Program-made: the position numbers and the translations under genes | In this document: positions 3,627 to 6,225 of the stretch, in pieces | Layout of the letters: each line of letters opens with the position of its first letter | Position numbering within the stretch: position 1 is the first letter of the stretch | Source of the DNA: an uncultured Clostridia bacterium | GTDB lineage: Bacteria; Bacillota; Clostridia; UBA1381 | Assembly: GCA_905235885.1 (NCBI GenBank) | Contig: CAJONM010000098.1 | Span: 1 to 6,225 of the forward strand | DNA length: 6,225 bases | Direction: 5' to 3' | The notes under the pieces: generated by a model | Seen by the model: the letters and a program-made list of their open reading frames with translations, nothing else | The model's database searches: none | What the model was told of the DNA's origin: nothing

Positions 3627-6035
3627 ATGTCAATAAAAATTGCGCTTGCAGGAAACCCCAACTGCGGCAAAACGACTTTATTCAACGCTCTTACCGGCTC
3701 CAATCAATATGTAGGTAACTGGCCTGGCGTTACAGTCGAAAAAAAGGAAGGAAAGCTTAAAGGAAAGAAGGATGTTGTCATAACAGACCTTCCGGGCATA
3801 TACTCTCTTTCGCCTTATACATTGGAGGAGGTCGTTGCCCGTAATTATCTTATATCCGAAAGGCCGGATGCGATACTCAACCTCGTTGACGGAACGAATA
3901 TTGAGCGAAATCTGTATCTTACGACGCAGCTCGTAGAGCTGGGTATTCCGGTGGTCGTTGCGATCAATATGATGGATGTAGTAAGAAATAACGGAGATAA
4001 AATAGATATCAAGACTCTGAGTAAGCTCATGGGCTGTAAGGTCGTGGAAATATCCGCTTTAAAGGGCGAGGGTATCATGGCGGCGGCAGACGCAGCTATG
4101 GAAGCGGCGGCAAACAAGGCACCCGTACCGCAGCACAGCTTTTCCGGAGCTGTCGAGCATGCGCTTGCGCATATAGAGGAAGCGTTCCTGCACGATATGC
4201 CCGACGAGCAGCAGCGCTGGTACGCCATAAAGCTGTTTGAGCGTGATGAGAAAGTCATAGAGCAGCTTAAAATAGACAAAAAAACGCTCGAACATATAGA
4301 AAAGGACATAAAGTCCGCAGAAAAGGAGCTTGACGATGACTCGGGAAGCATCATCACCGACGAGCGGTATAAATACATATCCTCGGTAGTCGATAAGTGC
4401 TGCAAGCGTGCAAGCAAAGGCATGCTCAGCACATCCGATAAGATCGACAGAGTAGTTACGAACAGATTTCTTGCCCTGCCGATATTCGCGATCATTATGT
4501 ACATAGTTTACTACATCTCCGTAACCACGATCGGTACATATGCTACAGATTGGGCAAACGACGGTCTGTTCGGGGACGGCTACCATTTGTTTGGCATTGG
4601 CGCGGCGCAATATGAAGAAGCCGCTACGGAGTATGCTGTCGAAAACATATGGACGGACGATGTTGTTGATACTGTCACAAAGGCGGCGGATAAGGGCGTT
4701 GTCGGCGCGGACGAGATATTGGGCGCGATAGAGGATAAGGACTTCGGAGGATTTGAGGAAGCATATGAAACATATGCCGATTCTCTCGCTCAGGAGGGCT
4801 ATGATATATCGGAAAAAGTTGACGAAGCGCTCAATGGCGCACCCGATACAGCCGATTACGGCGTATGGGTACCCGGGGTTCCTGCGGTAGTCTCCGCGTT
4901 CCTTGAAAGGATAGGCACAGCCGAATGGCTCAACAGCCTAATTCTTGACGGTATCGTAGCCGGTGTCGGAGCGGTACTCGGATTTGTTCCGCAGATGCTC
5001 GTGCTGTTCATATTCCTCGCATTCCTGGAGTCGTGCGGATATATGGCGAGAGTTGCGTTCATCATGGACAGAATATTCAGACGCTTCGGACTTTCGGGTA
5101 AATCATTCATCCCGATACTTATAGGTACGGGATGCGGCGTTCCGGGAATAATGGCGTCCAGAACGATAGAAAACGAGCGCGACCGCCGTATGACAATAAT
5201 AACGACAACATTTATCCCTTGCGGCGCAAAACTCCCGATAATCGCACTTATAGCAAGCGCTCTGTTCGGCGGAGCATCATGGATCGCGCCGAGCGCGTAC
5301 TTTATCGGTATCGCGGCGATCGTCCTATCGGGTATAATACTTAAAAAATCAAAGATGTTCGCAGGTGATCCGGCACCGTTCGTAATGGAGCTGCCGGCAT
5401 ACCATATGCCTACAGCCGGCGCGGTTTTGCGCAGTATGTGGGAGCGCGGATGGTCATTCATCAGGAAAGCAGGCACAATAATACTTTTATCATCCGTTAT
5501 CATATGGGCAGGCTCATGCTTTGGCAATACACCGGACGGATTTGGGTTTAGCACCGAGCTTGAGCTGGAGGAAAGCGTTCTTGGTATGATAGGCAGCGCC
5601 GTAATGTGGATATTTGCTCCGCTCGGCTTCGGCAGCATAAAGGCTGCTATCGCAACGATTATGGGACTTGTCGCGAAAGAGGAAGTTGTCGGTGTGTTCG
5701 GTGTGCTTGATTTTGAGGGTATGGCAAAGCTCGCGGCATATTCATTCCTCATATTCAACCTGCTTTGTGCGCCGTGCTTCGCGGCGATGGGTGCGATAAA
5801 GCGCGAGATGAACAGCGCGAAATGGACATGGTTCGCCATCGGCTATCAATGTGTATTCGCGTATGTCGTATCACTTTGTATATACCAATTCGGAACGCTG
5901 TTTACCGGCGGCGGCTTCGGTATCGGCACGGTTGTCGCGATCATATTGCTTGTACTGTTCATATATATGGTGGTAAGACCCAATAAATATACCGGCAAAG
6001 CGGAAAGCATAAGAAGCGTTGACGCATCAAATTAA
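3627..6035 (+). CDS. feoB: Ferrous iron transporter FeoB (802 aa)
   Basis: Inner-membrane GTPase-permease for Fe(II) uptake in anaerobic conditions. The cytoplasmic G domain shows G1 G-N-P-N-C-G-K-T-T (9-17), a switch I Thr at about 36, G3 D-L-P-G (54-57), G4 N-M-M-D (114-117) and G5 S-A-L-K-G-E-G (143-149). A helical spacer domain covers about 170-270. The membrane part starts with a helix at 282-300 and resumes at about 438. It holds the conserved E-S-C-G-Y-M-A-R (468-475), the gate motif G-C-G-V-P-G-I-M-A-S-R-T (502-513), P-C-G-A-K-L-P (531-537), A-K-E-E-V-V-G (683-689) and the second gate L-L-C-A-P-C-F-A-A (712-720), then terminal helices to about 783. An acidic insert of about 85 residues (326-410) follows the first helix and should face outside. 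AGGAGG (3613-3618) is 8 nt before the ATG. Full length, with no frameshift seen. Mn(II) transport cannot be excluded. Confidence 0.97.
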   Translation: MSIKIALAGNPNCGKTTLFNALTGSNQYVGNWPGVTVEKKEGKLKGKKDVVITDLPGIYSLSPYTLEEVVARNYLISERPDAILNLVDGTNIERNLYLTTQLVELGIPVVVAINMMDVVRNNGDKIDIKTLSKLMGCKVVEISALKGEGIMAAADAAMEAAANKAPVPQHSFSGAVEHALAHIEEAFLHDMPDEQQRWYAIKLFERDEKVIEQLKIDKKTLEHIEKDIKSAEKELDDDSGSIITDERYKYISSVVDKCCKRASKGMLSTSDKIDRVVTNRFLALPIFAIIMYIVYYISVTTIGTYATDWANDGLFGDGYHLFGIGAAQYEEAATEYAVENIWTDDVVDTVTKAADKGVVGADEILGAIEDKDFGGFEEAYETYADSLAQEGYDISEKVDEALNGAPDTADYGVWVPGVPAVVSAFLERIGTAEWLNSLILDGIVAGVGAVLGFVPQMLVLFIFLAFLESCGYMARVAFIMDRIFRRFGLSGKSFIPILIGTGCGVPGIMASRTIENERDRRMTIITTTFIPCGAKLPIIALIASALFGGASWIAPSAYFIGIAAIVLSGIILKKSKMFAGDPAPFVMELPAYHMPTAGAVLRSMWERGWSFIRKAGTIILLSSVIIWAGSCFGNTPDGFGFSTELELEESVLGMIGSAVMWIFAPLGFGSIKAAIATIMGLVAKEEVVGVFGVLDFEGMAKLAAYSFLIFNLLCAPCFAAMGAIKREMNSAKWTWFAIGYQCVFAYVVSLCIYQFGTLFTGGGFGIGTVVAIILLVLFIYMVVRPNKYTGKAESIRSVDASN

Positions 6036-6043
6036 AAGTCTGA

Positions 6044-6225
6044 GGGGCTGTAAAAAAAGTCCAGATCGCAAAAAGGCAATAAAATGCTGTATTAAAATGG
6101 TTTTGTAACGAGATATACCATTTAGAAGCAGAAAAAACTCATTTTATTCGTTTTTTCAAAAATAAATGCCTTTTTGCTACGAACAAACGGGACCGCTCGG
6201 AGTACACCAGTACGCCGTCGGGTCC
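6044..6225. mobile_element. Possible MITE-like or intergenic fold-back repeat, cut by window edge
   Basis: Just after feoB a GGGGCTG-TAAAAAAAGTCC end (6044-6062), of a type seen at insertion-sequence and MITE termini, opens a non-coding stretch rich in inverted repeats: 11 bp (6068-6078 with 6167-6177), 9 bp (6078-6086 with 6140-6148) and 7 bp (6095-6101 with 6117-6123), nested, plus an alternative 8-bp pair (6131-6138 with 6150-6157). No ORF and no transposase are visible. The matching right end is not in the window, so the identity as a mobile element is inferred. It could instead be a structured RNA or a bidirectional terminator region. Confidence 0.45.
6190..6225. repeat. 36-bp imperfect palindrome at the window edge
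   Basis: GGACC (6190-6194) pairs with GGTCC (6221-6225), CGG (6198-6200) with CCG (6215-6217), and GTAC (6202-6205) with GTAC (6210-6213) around an ACCA loop. That is 12 of 16 positions paired, and the unpaired positions are symmetrically placed. It is GC-rich while the preceding 120 nt are A/T-rich. It may continue past the window. Confidence 0.6.

Noticed and set aside
4856..5839. 327-codon open frame on the - strand
   Set aside because: It lies wholly inside feoB, whose frame carries clear membrane and gate motifs. The antisense product has no recognisable domain and reflects feoB codon bias.
6034..6062. Intrinsic terminator directly after the feoB stop
   Set aside because: There is no stable stem followed by a T tract on the + strand here; the run is of A. 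The nearest fold is the long nested structure further downstream.

Overview
The window looks like chromosomal DNA of a Clostridia-class Firmicute, probably a gut Oscillospiraceae/Lachnospiraceae-type anaerobe. The reasons are strong AGGAGG-type ribosome binding sites, a TTG start, frequent AUA/AGA/AGG codons at moderate G+C, sigma-A promoters with TTGACA and extended -10 boxes, and a tandem feoA-feoA-feoB cluster whose FeoB has the extracellular insert that I recall from such anaerobes. The taxonomic call is inference; no marker gene is present. All genes lie on the + strand.

Region 1 (1-567) holds a small ANTAR-domain regulator. Its receiver-like N-terminus has lost the phosphoacceptor aspartate, so it is probably an RNA-binding antiterminator controlled by something other than phosphorylation. 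A 15-bp tandem duplication spans its stop codon.

Region 2 (580-3014) is a two-gene transcription unit. A near-consensus promoter overlapped by a TGACAT/ATGTCA palindrome drives an aldose 1-epimerase (galM-like) and a class I aminotransferase of the AspT/Aminotran_MocR type. A strong intrinsic terminator closes the unit.

Region 3 (3036-6035) is a ferrous iron uptake operon: promoter, two FeoA-type SH3-like proteins, and a full-length FeoB GTPase/permease with a large acidic external loop. A GTTAG-C(2 nt)AAA-CTAA element occurs at the transcription start and again just before the feoB ribosome binding site. It is the best regulatory candidate in the window, either as a metal-repressor operator or as a pair of mRNA hairpins.

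Region 4 (6036-6225) is non-coding and unusually structured. Nested inverted repeats begin at a GGGGCTG-type end, and a 36-bp imperfect palindrome is cut by the window edge. It looks like a miniature, fold-back mobile or repetitive element inserted just after feoB.

Most of the window is conventional metabolism and transport. The less ordinary signals are the duplicated feo element, the degenerate receiver, the acidic FeoB insert and the structured repeat at the right edge.
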